From positions 62,001 through 126,000 of the forward strand of contig CAMJHF010000002.1 in NCBI GenBank assembly GCA_946405435.1: 64,000 nucleotides of DNA, written 5' to 3'. Below are positions 41,233 to 49,986 of this stretch, piece by piece (the first letter of the stretch is position 1; each line of letters opens with the position of its first letter). The notes under the pieces are model-generated. The model searched no databases. It saw nothing but the letters and a program-made list of their open reading frames with translations, and was not told the origin of the DNA. Made by a program: the position numbers and the translations under genes. This stretch comes from an uncultured Bacteroidales bacterium (GTDB lineage Bacteria > Bacteroidota > Bacteroidia > Bacteroidales > UBA932).

Positions 41233-43323
41233 TTATTGACGCTTGACTTTGACTACCTGCTTGAGTGCTCCGATCTGGGAGATGACCTTGTCCAGCTCCA
41301 GGTTGGAGGGAACCAGAAGGCGGAGGGTGATTTCGTAGGTGCCGTTGCGGTGATTCTCATTGACCGAGAACGATCGGACCGATACGCGGAACTGGCCGGT
41401 GACGTCCAGGATGGAGCCCATGACCGAATGCTCGCTGTCCGAAATAATGGAAAGCGAGACCAGGAAGCTCCCGGCTGCAGCCGTCTCCTGCCACACAACC
41501 TTCTGGATACGATATGGATAGCGCTCTATGAGGCGTGCGGCGTTGGGGCAGGATATACGGTGGATCTTGATCCCGGCGCTGCGGGTTACGAACCCGAACA
41601 CGTCATCGCCGAACACCGGATTGCAGCAGGCCGCCATCTTGTAGTCCAGCCCCTTGACGTCCTTGGCGTTGAGGACCAGGATGTCGTCTCCGTCGCCGGA
41701 GATGATTGGCGTCTTGGCCTTGACCGTGTGGTCCTGCGGCGTTTCTGTTTCTTTGGAGGCCTTTTCCTGGATGAAGGCTTTTATGGCATTGACATCCACC
41801 TCGCCGGAAGCGATGGCAGCCATGAAGGAGAGCACGGATTTGTAGTTGTGCGCCTTCATGTATTCGGTCTGCATGGCATCGGGGAACTCCAGCTTCCAGT
41901 TGCGGAGGCGCCTTTCCAGCAGTTCGCGTCCTTCTGCGGCACGCTTGCGCTCGTCGGCGTCCAGCTCCAGCTTGATCTTGGAACGGGCCTTGGAAGTCAC
42001 CACCCAGCCAAGCCAGTCGCGGCTGGGTTTCTGGTCCTTGCGGGTTATGATTTCGACTGTGTCGCCGGTGTGCAGCTTCTCCTTGAGCTGGACGGCCTTG
42101 CCGTTTACCCGCCCGCCCACGCAGCGTGCGCCCAGGCCGGAGTGGATGTTGAAGGCGAAATCGAGTACCGAAGCGCCGGCCGACAGGATGCGGAGCTCGC
42201 CCGTGGGGGTGAATACGAAAATCTCCTTGTCGGGAGGAGCCGGCAGGTCCTCGGGATTGGTGCTTAGCGGATGCTCCAGGGCATCGCGTACGCTCAGCAG
42301 CCACTTGTCGGTGGACTGCTCGTGCTTGATGCCCTTGTAGGCCCAGTGCGATGCGGGACCGTTTTCGGCCATATCGTCCATGCGCCTTGTGCGGATTTGC
42401 ACCTCCAGGTAGCTGCCGCGGCGGTTCTTGACCGTGATGTGCAGCGATTCGTAGCCGCTGGGGCGCGGCGTGGTGATCCAGTCGCGGAGACGCTTGGTGT
42501 CGGGTTCGTATTCCTCCGTAACGTAGGAATAGACCTTCCAGCACAGGTCTTTCTCGAGGACGTGGTCCTCGGCCGGGCAGTCTATTATGAAGCGGATGGC
42601 GAAAACGTCGTACACGCCCTCGAAAGGCACTTTCTGGACCTGCATCTTGCGCCAGATAGACCAGGCGCTCTTGGTGCGTATCTTGAGTTTGTACTCGATG
42701 CCTGCGTCGGAGAGTTTCTTCTTGAGGGGCTCTATGAACTCGCGGGTGAGGCGCTCGCGGTCTTTCTCGGTGGCCTTGAGCTTGTTGGTTATGGCCCGGA
42801 ACTGCTCGGGCTCGGCGTAGCTGAAATATATGTCGCCCAGCTCGCCGTTGACTTTGTACAGGCCGAGCTGGTGCGCCAGCGGCATGTACAGCATCATGGT
42901 TTCCAGAAGCTTCTGGTCGCGGGAGAGCTTGGGGAAGATGCTGAGCTTGCGCATGACCTCCAGGCGGTCGGCAATCTTGATGACGCTTACGCGAGGGTCT
43001 GTGGAATACTGGACTATGAGTTTCTTGTACTTGTCCGCCTCCAGCCTGGTGTCTTTGGGCTTGATGGTGGATATCTTGTTGAGCCCGTCAACCATCATGC
43101 GGACATCCTGCGGGAATGCGCTGATGTCCACCTCCGGGTGCAGTCTTGTGGCCTCATGCAGGTACACTGCCGCGGCGCAGGCGTCGGGCAGGCCGATCTC
43201 GTCCGTGACTATGGCCGCAACTCCGTCGGCGTGTGTTATGAAAGGGGTGCCGTCGTAGCGGGTTTCACCCTCGAGCGCAGCCAGCGCTATTGAGCGCGCC
43301 TGCGCGGATAGAGTCTCTTCCAT
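41233..43323 (-). CDS. relA: RelA/SpoT-family ppGpp synthetase with degenerate hydrolase site
   Basis: 696 residues from ATG 43323; the longer frame to 43512 runs through the divergent uvrB gene. Order: HD hydrolase-like domain, synthetase domain, TGS (FTPTGELRILSAGASVLDFA), helical and ACT domains. The HD site is altered: the family's HDVVEDT is read here as HEATRLH, and the LADRLHNMR motif as IADRLEVMR, so the His-Asp, Glu-Asp and Asn residues needed for hydrolysis are missing. The synthetase motifs are kept (SAWSIWRKM, VYDVFAIRFI, RPSGYESLHITV, LEVQIRTRRMDDMAE). Hence probably a synthesis-only RSH; another enzyme must degrade ppGpp. Confidence 0.88.
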   Translation of the reverse strand: MEETLSAQARSIALAALEGETRYDGTPFITHADGVAAIVTDEIGLPDACAAAVYLHEATRLHPEVDISAFPQDVRMMVDGLNKISTIKPKDTRLEADKYKKLIVQYSTDPRVSVIKIADRLEVMRKLSIFPKLSRDQKLLETMMLYMPLAHQLGLYKVNGELGDIYFSYAEPEQFRAITNKLKATEKDRERLTREFIEPLKKKLSDAGIEYKLKIRTKSAWSIWRKMQVQKVPFEGVYDVFAIRFIIDCPAEDHVLEKDLCWKVYSYVTEEYEPDTKRLRDWITTPRPSGYESLHITVKNRRGSYLEVQIRTRRMDDMAENGPASHWAYKGIKHEQSTDKWLLSVRDALEHPLSTNPEDLPAPPDKEIFVFTPTGELRILSAGASVLDFAFNIHSGLGARCVGGRVNGKAVQLKEKLHTGDTVEIITRKDQKPSRDWLGWVVTSKARSKIKLELDADERKRAAEGRELLERRLRNWKLEFPDAMQTEYMKAHNYKSVLSFMAAIASGEVDVNAIKAFIQEKASKETETPQDHTVKAKTPIISGDGDDILVLNAKDVKGLDYKMAACCNPVFGDDVFGFVTRSAGIKIHRISCPNAARLIERYPYRIQKVVWQETAAAGSFLVSLSIISDSEHSVMGSILDVTGQFRVSVRSFSVNENHRNGTYEITLRLLVPSNLELDKVISQIGALKQVVKVKRQ

Positions 43324-43328
43324 ATATG

Positions 43329-43336
43329 CAAATATA
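43329..43336 (-). promoter_or_regulatory. -7 box of relA
   Basis: TATATTTG on the minus strand, 5 nt before the ATG, predicting a leaderless or nearly leaderless mRNA. Confidence 0.5.
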
Positions 43337-43350
43337 TGAACATTTATTGC

Positions 43351-43358
43351 TAATTTTG
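43351..43358 (+). promoter_or_regulatory. -7 box of uvrB
   Basis: TAATTTTG, 8 nt before the ATG, on the strand opposite the relA promoter. Confidence 0.5.
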
Positions 43359-43366
43359 CAAGGAAA

Positions 43367-45541
43367 ATGAAATTTGTTCTCAAATCTGAATACGCGCCTT
43401 CGGGCGACCAGCCGGAGGCCATCGACCAGCTCTGCTCGGCGATAAAAGAAGGCGTCCCCGACGTAACCCTTCTGGGCGTCACAGGCTCCGGCAAGACATT
43501 TACGATGGCCAACGTGATCGAGCGCCTTCAGCGTCCCGCGCTCATCCTGAGCCACAATAAAACGCTTGCCGCTCAGCTGTACGGAGAGTTCAAATCCTTC
43601 TTCCCGGACAATGCCGTCGAGTATTTCGTATCCTATTACGATTACTATCAGCCGGAGGCTTACATCCCGACCACCGACACCTACATAGAGAAGGACCTGA
43701 GCATCAATGACCAGATAGACAAACTCCGCCTTTCGGCGGCTTCGGCCCTTATGAGCGGGAGACGCGACGTGATAGTGATTTCCAGCGTCAGCTGTCTGTA
43801 CGGCATCGGCAATCCCGAGGACTTCCACGCCCAGACAATAGAAGTGTCGAAAGGGGAGAGGCGCAGCCTGACGGGGCTGCTGTACAAGCTGGTCGATGCG
43901 CTCTACAGCCGTACCGAGACAGATTTCAAACGCGGCACTTTCAGGGTGCACGGTGATATTATAGACGTGTTCCTCGGTGGCGCCGACGAGGCGGTGAGGA
44001 TAGAGTTTTTCGGCGACGAGGTAGACTCCCTCAGCCTGATAGACCCTGTGACCGGCGCCCACATCGAGGAGATCGACCATGTGAGCATATGCCCGGCGAC
44101 AAACTTCGTGACCACCAGGGAACGGACGATAGCAGCCGTGAGCGCTATCCAGGATGACCTCGTCAAGCAGATAGAATGGTTTGAGTCAATAGGCAAGGGA
44201 CTTGAAGCCAAGCGGCTCAAGCAGAGGGTTGAGTACGACCTGGAGATGATAAAGGAGATGGGTTATTGTCCCGGCATAGAGAATTATTCCCGCTATTTCG
44301 ACGGCCGCAAGGAGGGCGAGAGACCTTTCTGCCTTCTGGACTATTTCCCCAAGGACTTCATTACTTTCATAGACGAGAGCCACGTGACCCTGCCTCAGGT
44401 GCGGGCCATGTACGGCGGCGACCATTCCCGCAAGAGCGTACTCGTAGAGTATGGCTTCCGCCTGCCTGCCGCCTCGGACAACAGACCCCTTAAGTTCGAG
44501 GAATTCGAGGCCCTGACAGGGCAGACGGTCTATGTCAGCGCAACTCCCGCCGATTATGAGCTGGAGAAGTCCGAAGGCCTTGTGGTAGAGCAGGTTGTCC
44601 GTCCCACCGGACTGCTGGACCCGCCCATCGAGGTGCGTCCGATAGAAGGGCAGGTCGACGACCTGGTGGAGGAGATACGCAAGCGCGCCGAGGATGACGA
44701 ACGCGTGCTCGTCACGACTCTGACCAAGCGAATGGCCGAGGAACTGGACGAGTATCTGAGGCGCATAGGCATCCGCGTCCGCTACATTCATTCCGACGTG
44801 GACACCGCAGAGAGAGTGGAAATCATAGAAGACTTCAAGAACGGCCTGTTCGACGTGCTGGTGGGAGTCAACCTCCTGCGCGAGGGGCTGGACATTCCGT
44901 CCGTGTCGCTTGTGGCGATCCTGGATGCCGACAAGGAAGGGTTCCTGCGCACCGGACGCGCCCTCACGCAGACGGCCGGGCGTGCCGCCCGCAACGTGAA
45001 CGGCCTGGTGATCATGTACGCCGACCACATCACTCCATCCATGGAGCAGACCATACGCGAAACCGAGCGCCGCCGTTCCAAGCAGATAGCCTACAACAAG
45101 CAGCACCACATCACCCCCACCCAGGTGCAGACGCGCCTGAATGTGCTGGCATCCGAGCTCGGCGGAGCCAAACCAGTGGGCGGAAGGCTCTCCGGAGGCA
45201 CTACCGGAAGGGTGTCGGCAGCCAACTCCTATGACGCTCCGGAGTACATCCCCAATCCCTCGGACTATGGGCGGGGAAGCATCTCAGTGGGCTTCGGCCA
45301 CGATGCGTTGCGCGAAAAGGGCGCGGCCTTCTCCGACGGCTTCGTCAAGGCGGACCTTGCCGCAGTGCTGCAGGATCCTGTGATCCGTTCCATGTCCCGC
45401 CAGCAGATAGAGAAGATGATAGAAGAGGACCGCTCCCGCATGAAGAAATCAGCTGCCGACCTGGACTTCCCGGTCGCCGCCCGCTACCGCGACGAAATGT
45501 GGGCCCTGCAGCAGTACCTTAAAGTTTGGAAAGACAAATGA
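43367..45541 (+). CDS. uvrB: excinuclease ABC subunit B
   Basis: 724 residues. Begins with the family's [13 protein letters not shown] and Walker [14 protein letters not shown], has the beta-hairpin region [20 protein letters not shown], helicase motifs [16 protein letters not shown] and [16 protein letters not shown], and the C-terminal UVR motif that binds UvrC. Damage-verification helicase of nucleotide excision repair; cytoplasmic. The C-terminus has a Gly/Ser-rich linker ([19 protein letters not shown]) before the UVR motif. The next gene starts within its stop codon. Confidence 0.98.
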   Translation: MKFVLKSEYAPSGDQPEAIDQLCSAIKEGVPDVTLLGVTGSGKTFTMANVIERLQRPALILSHNKTLAAQLYGEFKSFFPDNAVEYFVSYYDYYQPEAYIPTTDTYIEKDLSINDQIDKLRLSAASALMSGRRDVIVISSVSCLYGIGNPEDFHAQTIEVSKGERRSLTGLLYKLVDALYSRTETDFKRGTFRVHGDIIDVFLGGADEAVRIEFFGDEVDSLSLIDPVTGAHIEEIDHVSICPATNFVTTRERTIAAVSAIQDDLVKQIEWFESIGKGLEAKRLKQRVEYDLEMIKEMGYCPGIENYSRYFDGRKEGERPFCLLDYFPKDFITFIDESHVTLPQVRAMYGGDHSRKSVLVEYGFRLPAASDNRPLKFEEFEALTGQTVYVSATPADYELEKSEGLVVEQVVRPTGLLDPPIEVRPIEGQVDDLVEEIRKRAEDDERVLVTTLTKRMAEELDEYLRRIGIRVRYIHSDVDTAERVEIIEDFKNGLFDVLVGVNLLREGLDIPSVSLVAILDADKEGFLRTGRALTQTAGRAARNVNGLVIMYADHITPSMEQTIRETERRRSKQIAYNKQHHITPTQVQTRLNVLASELGGAKPVGGRLSGGTTGRVSAANSYDAPEYIPNPSDYGRGSISVGFGHDALREKGAAFSDGFVKADLAAVLQDPVIRSMSRQQIEKMIEEDRSRMKKSAADLDFPVAARYRDEMWALQQYLKVWKDK

Positions 45542-46491
45542 TCGGCAAGGTTTTAAATAGGGGACTTCTGGTAATGGCTGTTGGTGTGGTCATGAGCTGC
45601 ACGGGCCAGCCCGCTCCCAGCTATCCGGAGCCTTCCGTCGGGGGCATGTCCGAGTCCGTGGACTGGAACAGCGCCGTTCTGACTGCCGTTCTCAACAATC
45701 CTGAAGGAATCGTGGAATGCGGCTTTTGGCTGTCCGCACCCGGTTCGGATCCAGTGAAAGTCCCGGCGAGTATAGTGCAAGGCTCAATCTCTTACGAGTG
45801 GAGTGGCCTGAAGGCTTCTACCGAGTATGCCTGGTGGGTATATTATACGAACGGAAAGGATGAGGTGGAAGTCCCCGGCCGTTCCTTTACGACGGACCGC
45901 CAGCCCTACGACAGCAATCTGTGGCATTTCCTTCTTAAGGCATACGATACCGATGGGGACCACATGCTGTCTTCTTTGGAAACCGCTTCCGTGACGGAAA
46001 TCGAGCTGTTCGATATTCCCCTTGAGTCTCTTTCCGGGCTGGAACTTCTGGAGAACTTGGAAACCTTGCACCTTGCCCGTAACGGCCTGGAATCAATAGA
46101 CTTGTCTCCATTGAAGAAACTGGTGTTCTTCCATGCATGGGATGAACCGCTCGTGAGGACCATAATAATGGACAACCGGTGGCTTTATTACACATACCTG
46201 AATTTAGACAGTCCTTTCATCAAGAGTCTGGACTATACGCGCTGTCCGGATATAGGAATGGTGAGCTGGGTTGGGAACTCTCTTGAGAGTATTGATTTCT
46301 CGCTATCTTCCAGGATGTACTTTCTCAATGTCTCCGGATCCTCCATAAGTGAACTTGATTTGTCTGCAAGTTCTATTTTTGAGCGTCTTTCCTCCCGAGA
46401 CAATACGTCGCTAAACACAATATGGCTGCGCAAAGGCACTTCTCTGACGGAGTGCGAAGTGGACCCGCACACGCAGATTCTTTATAAATAA
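45538..46491 (+). CDS. lipoprotein with Fn3-like, EF-hand-like and LRR-like segments
   Basis: 317 residues from ATG 45538, overlapping the uvrB stop as ATGA; the open frame starts 4 codons earlier. Lipobox [12 protein letters not shown] gives a lipid-anchored Cys. The first third resembles a fibronectin-III-like fold ([20 protein letters not shown]), followed by an EF-hand/dockerin-like Ca loop ([13 protein letters not shown]) and leucine-rich segments ([20 protein letters not shown]). Probably a surface lipoprotein that binds a ligand. Its overlap with uvrB may be incidental transcription coupling. Confidence 0.65.
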   Translation: MIGKVLNRGLLVMAVGVVMSCTGQPAPSYPEPSVGGMSESVDWNSAVLTAVLNNPEGIVECGFWLSAPGSDPVKVPASIVQGSISYEWSGLKASTEYAWWVYYTNGKDEVEVPGRSFTTDRQPYDSNLWHFLLKAYDTDGDHMLSSLETASVTEIELFDIPLESLSGLELLENLETLHLARNGLESIDLSPLKKLVFFHAWDEPLVRTIIMDNRWLYYTYLNLDSPFIKSLDYTRCPDIGMVSWVGNSLESIDFSLSSRMYFLNVSGSSISELDLSASSIFERLSSRDNTSLNTIWLRKGTSLTECEVDPHTQILYK

Positions 46492-46508
46492 ACTGTGGCC
46501 TTCGGCTA

Positions 46509-46556
46509 TTTGGACCTTGTTTGGACCTGCAAATAGGATACTTATTCTTAAATTTG
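46509..46556 (+). promoter_or_regulatory. tandem TTTGGACC motif and -7 box upstream of 46575 gene
   Basis: TTTGGACC at 46509 and TTTGGACCTG at 46520, an 11-nt period, then TAAATTTG at 46549-46556. The second motif recurs with nearly the same spacing before the -7 box of the gene at 49987. The spacing (25 nt) is too long for a normal -33 element, so it looks like an activator or repressor site. Confidence 0.45.
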
Positions 46557-46574
46557 CGTATCCTCTGATTGATT

Positions 46575-47144
46575 ATGGGAGAATCAAGCTATGAATTTGC
46601 AGCCCTTCGGCAGGCGGTAGAGCGTTGCTACGCTTTGCGGCTTTCGACATCCGCCGACTTTGCGTCTTTGTCTGACGATATTCTGGTAAAGCTCGGAGTT
46701 ACCATCAGCCCTTCAACCCTCAAACGTTTATGGGGTTATGTTAACATGAACGTAAAGCCGAGGAAATGGACTCTGGACGTACTCTCCAGATATGCAGGGT
46801 TCGAGGACTGGCGCAGTTTCCTCAGTTCGGTACATTCTTCAAGCAGCCCTCCATCTTCATATTTCAATGTAGAGATGGTGGATTCCTCCAAGCTGGAAAA
46901 GGGCTCCATGGTTTCCATCGGCTGGCTGCCGGACAGGGAACTTGAACTGGAGTTCCTAGGAGGAACTAGGTTCAAGGTGATTGCCTCACGGAACTCGCTT
47001 TTGCGAGAGGGCGATGAATTCGACGCCCTTACTATCATGAAAGGCTTTCCACTGTTCCTTGGGGGAGTATGGCGTGACGGTGCCTGGACGGACCCGTACG
47101 TCGCCGGCCGCGACGGAGGGATAATGCTCCTTAAAAAACGCTAG
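46575..47144 (+). CDS. putative DNA-binding protein, Bacteroidetes-type N-terminal domain
   Basis: 189 residues from ATG 46575 (TTG 46569 also in frame). The N-terminal 75 residues fit a helix-turn-helix-like domain common in Bacteroidetes: segments SPSTLKRLWGYVNM and TLDVLSRYAGFEDWRSF, which resemble helices preceding and following a recognition helix. The C-terminal part has beta-type segments (ELELEFLGGTRFKVIASRNS) and may bind a ligand. It converges with the kinase gene, overlapping it by 14 bp at their 3' ends. It carries the tandem 11-nt motif upstream. Confidence 0.6.
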   Translation: MGESSYEFAALRQAVERCYALRLSTSADFASLSDDILVKLGVTISPSTLKRLWGYVNMNVKPRKWTLDVLSRYAGFEDWRSFLSSVHSSSSPPSSYFNVEMVDSSKLEKGSMVSIGWLPDRELELEFLGGTRFKVIASRNSLLREGDEFDALTIMKGFPLFLGGVWRDGAWTDPYVAGRDGGIMLLKKR

Positions 47145-48006
47145 AGCCGGCCTGGTTTGTGAGCCTGACGGCACTCTCGAAAAGATCTTTTATCTCATCG
47201 TGCCTTCCTGTAACCACAGTCAGCAGCGCCGCTGCCGCGATCAGAGAGGCGGCAATCAGGATTACCGGCAAGGGATTGCGTTTTTTGCCGTATTCGAGGG
47301 CTTTGAGGACTTCATCCGCATCAGTTGGACGCTTCCTCGGGTCTGGTTCGCAGCAGGATGCTGCGACCTGCTGGAACTCTCCTCCCAGACTGAGCAGGAC
47401 CTTTCCCAAAGAATAAATGTCGCTCTGCTGATCAGCCGGACATCCTGCAACTACTTCAGGAGCAGCGTATTCCAATGTCCCTGCCGGTTCTTTTCCCGTC
47501 AATATGGAGTCAGAATCCGATAGCCCGAAGTCTATGATTTTCACGTTGCTGCCGCGTTTGGTTATGAGTATGTTCTCTGGTTTCAGGTCTTTGTGAATGA
47601 CTTGTTTATGGTGAAGGTAAGCGACAGAGCCACAAAGTTCGGAGGCTATTTTCCTTTTGGGCAGGGGCGTCCCGGTATCGAGGAGCGTGTCGAGCGTGTC
47701 CCCGTCAATCCATTCCATAATGATCCCCGGTCCCTCTCCGCAGTCGTCCGCCCATCCAAGTGTCTCGCAGATTCCGGGGTGCTTGAGGTTGATGCCTATC
47801 TCGTATTCGCGCCTGAGACGTCCCCTGTAAAGCGGGTCGCCGCGGAATTGCGGACAGAGTGTCTTGACGGCCACAAGGCGCTGGTCGGCTACGGCTTTCC
47901 ATATCTGGGTATGACAGTCGGCCGACTCATATACCAGAGTCATGTCTTCCGGGATGCCTGGAGAGGCGGTGCCGTAGGTTTGCTTGAAGAAGCCTGATGG
48001 ACGCAT
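47131..48006 (-). CDS. eukaryotic-like Ser/Thr protein kinase with C-terminal membrane helix
   Basis: 291 residues from ATG 48006, chosen because a TATATTTG box lies 6 nt upstream. Kinase motifs: Lys in LVAVKTL, catalytic loop VIHKDLKPENIL (His-Lys-Asp instead of His-Arg-Asp), DFGLSD, and APEVVAGCPADQQSDIYSLG. A C-terminal membrane helix (PVILIAASLIAAAALLTVV) is followed by a short extracytoplasmic tail. Hanks-type kinase anchored in the inner membrane; targets unknown. It is divergent from a lipoprotein and an outer-membrane protein that could be in the same pathway. Confidence 0.88.
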   Translation of the reverse strand: MRPSGFFKQTYGTASPGIPEDMTLVYESADCHTQIWKAVADQRLVAVKTLCPQFRGDPLYRGRLRREYEIGINLKHPGICETLGWADDCGEGPGIIMEWIDGDTLDTLLDTGTPLPKRKIASELCGSVAYLHHKQVIHKDLKPENILITKRGSNVKIIDFGLSDSDSILTGKEPAGTLEYAAPEVVAGCPADQQSDIYSLGKVLLSLGGEFQQVAASCCEPDPRKRPTDADEVLKALEYGKKRNPLPVILIAASLIAAAALLTVVTGRHDEIKDLFESAVRLTNQAGSSVF

Positions 48007-48012
48007 GATTTT

Positions 48013-48020
48013 CAAATATA
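48013..48020 (-). promoter_or_regulatory. -7 box of Ser/Thr kinase gene
   Basis: TATATTTG on the minus strand, 6 nt before the chosen ATG, again a very short leader. Confidence 0.5.
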
Positions 48021-48041
48021 GCAATTTCTTCGTACTTTTAC

Positions 48042-48626
48042 ATGATGAATCGTGCTGAATCTTTGCTCATGGTCGTGCTGCTGGCCTTTCTGACTGCCTG
48101 CAGCAATTCCCCCGCACCTGTGGGAGACACGACTGCAGCTGCCCGCGGATATGATGACACAACATATTGTTTCAATTCGCTGAGCATCGTTACCCGTGAC
48201 GGCCTTCAGGGTTTGATGGACTCCTGCGGCAGGGAATTGCTTCCGCCTGAGTACGACAGGGTTGAGTTCGTTTCTGATGACATAGCGCTTGTGAGCAAGG
48301 CCACGGATTTTTGGCTTGTAACCCGGCAGGGGCGTTTTTTTGCGTTCGGCCAGGACGAGGAGGAATTGTGTTCTACAGCCCAGGACAGGATGGAAAGGAT
48401 GCTTCTCGAAGATGTTGCCTACTGGGACGGGGTGCTTGATAAACTGGATTCCTTGTGTGTCTTGTGCCTTCGGGCCAAGGGCCGCAAAATCTCCCGACAC
48501 CCAGGCATTATCGACAGGTACGAGGACCTGAAGGCTTCGCTATCCCGGCCCAGAGGTTCCATGACTGATGCCCAGCGGCAGCGCCTTGCCAGTATAGAAG
48601 ATAAATTCAGACGGTACAGGAAATGA
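48042..48626 (+). CDS. lipoprotein with WG-repeat-like segment
   Basis: 194 residues. Lipoprotein signal with lipobox LLAFLTACSN. One segment (GLMDSCGRELLPPEYDRVEF) matches the WG/KWG-repeat pattern of phrase GLID-xxGKEIIPPxYD. The C-terminal third is charged and helical (QRQRLASIEDKFRRYRK). It is divergent from the Ser/Thr kinase and its stop overlaps the next gene start as ATGA, so it is translationally coupled to the outer-membrane protein. Function unknown. Confidence 0.65.
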   Translation: MMNRAESLLMVVLLAFLTACSNSPAPVGDTTAAARGYDDTTYCFNSLSIVTRDGLQGLMDSCGRELLPPEYDRVEFVSDDIALVSKATDFWLVTRQGRFFAFGQDEEELCSTAQDRMERMLLEDVAYWDGVLDKLDSLCVLCLRAKGRKISRHPGIIDRYEDLKASLSRPRGSMTDAQRQRLASIEDKFRRYRK

Positions 48627-49852
48627 GGCGGCTGCTTGTTCTTCTGTCTTTTTTCGCCCTTTCGTTCGGAGCGGCCTTTGCGCAGGATGCACGGCACCTG
48701 CGTAATGACCCGTCTTATATTTGGGCCGAGGATGCTCCCGGGCTTTCTGCCCTGGATGGCCTGGTGGCCAAGTTGTCGGCGGTGGACAGCGGAGTCCCGG
48801 CAGGCATGTGGCCTTCGTACAAGGCTGCCGTCCGGTCAATCAGCAAGTTCATGGTGCTTGAGGACGGCCGGCAGCTGCGCTACATGCTTAGGAGCGATGC
48901 CCAGACTTTGGTGAAAGACCGGCGGCGCAAGGTTTCCGAGTTGCTGCATCATGCCTCCGCCGAGAGCTCTGCAGGCCGGGCGAGGACCTATCTTGGTTGG
49001 GCAGAAGCTTATTTGGAGTCTCTTCCGCAGGATCCTGCCCTTCGAGCCGAGGCCGCCCGGCTTCGGAAGCGCTTTGGCGACGGGCCCGGCGAGCGGGTTC
49101 GTATGCGTAACATAGAATCGGAGGTGGCTTTGATACGCCGCGTTTTGCCTTCGCCCGGTCAGGTTGAGCCGGCAGTGCAGCATGTCAGTCCTTTACGGAA
49201 TCGGACGGAAGGCTCTGGGGAGCAATCGTATTCTTTGTCGCAAGCCAGCACTTCTCATGCAAGGCCGATTTGTGATACCTTGCGGTTGCCGGCAGCCGGG
49301 CTGCCGCTTCCTTCCTTCGCTTCAGTTGGGTCTTCCCGTGGAATTCTGCCCTTTGTCCATCAGCCGGCACTGGAAGTCGCTTCGGAGCCATTTGTTTGGT
49401 ATCTGGTGCCACGGTTATCCTATGACGGCTCTTTTGCCGCAGGGTTGCTTGCCGGACTGCGAAAGGGCAGGCTCGGGGCGTATGTTTCAGGCGATACTGG
49501 TTTTGGGTGGAAGAAGGCGGAATACATTAGCAGCAGCACGGGCGACACTCCATTCGGCCGTATCTGGACTTCCGGCGAATCGTCCGCTGCGCGCATGTCT
49601 GTCTGCGGAGGTATCATTCTTGGCTTGGGCGATTATGTAAGCGTCACTGCCGGAGCAGGTTATGGCCTCTCCGCCCTGTACTGGCAAGACACCGCCGGCC
49701 GCTGGGCCAGGGTGGAGGACTTGTCTGTCCAGGGTGTTCGGGCAGAGTTGGGAGCCCTGCTCAGCCTCCGGCATTTGACCTTCTCCCTCTCCGCCGGTAC
49801 CACAGCTTTCCGCACGGTGGATTTTGCTGCCGGGGTTGGGGTTTGCTTCTGA
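48623..49852 (+). CDS. outer-membrane protein with N-terminal helical part
   Basis: 409 residues with signal peptide MRRLLVLLSFFALSFGAAFA. The first 170 residues are helical and charged (ARTYLGWAEAYLESLPQDPA); the last 200 look like a small beta-barrel with alternating aromatic strands (VSVTAGAGYGLSALYWQD; LTFSLSAGTTAFRTVDFAAG) and end in Phe, the usual barrel terminus. Start overlaps the lipoprotein stop. Together with the divergent kinase it may form an envelope-monitoring module, which is inference. Confidence 0.6.
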   Translation: MRRLLVLLSFFALSFGAAFAQDARHLRNDPSYIWAEDAPGLSALDGLVAKLSAVDSGVPAGMWPSYKAAVRSISKFMVLEDGRQLRYMLRSDAQTLVKDRRRKVSELLHHASAESSAGRARTYLGWAEAYLESLPQDPALRAEAARLRKRFGDGPGERVRMRNIESEVALIRRVLPSPGQVEPAVQHVSPLRNRTEGSGEQSYSLSQASTSHARPICDTLRLPAAGLPLPSFASVGSSRGILPFVHQPALEVASEPFVWYLVPRLSYDGSFAAGLLAGLRKGRLGAYVSGDTGFGWKKAEYISSSTGDTPFGRIWTSGESSAARMSVCGGIILGLGDYVSVTAGAGYGLSALYWQDTAGRWARVEDLSVQGVRAELGALLSLRHLTFSLSAGTTAFRTVDFAAGVGVCF

Positions 49853-49891
49853 GAGGATCCGAGTCGGGCATAGGTATTTAAATGGCCTTTG

Positions 49892-49948
49892 TTTGGACCT
49901 GAAAATCAGTTTAAGTTAAGTTATATTTGCCAAAACAACATTGGCAAA
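49892..49948 (+). promoter_or_regulatory. promoter with TTTGGACCTG motif and inverted repeat
   Basis: TTTGGACCTG at 49892, -7 box TATATTTG at 49922-49929, and a perfect 8-bp inverted repeat TTTGCCAA/TTGGCAAA (49926-49948) spanning the -7 box and likely start of transcription. Looks like an operator or a 5' hairpin. The gene starts at 49987. Confidence 0.5.
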
Positions 49949-49986
49949 TTATATCTTCAGACTAACACTCTTTATGATTTAATGAT

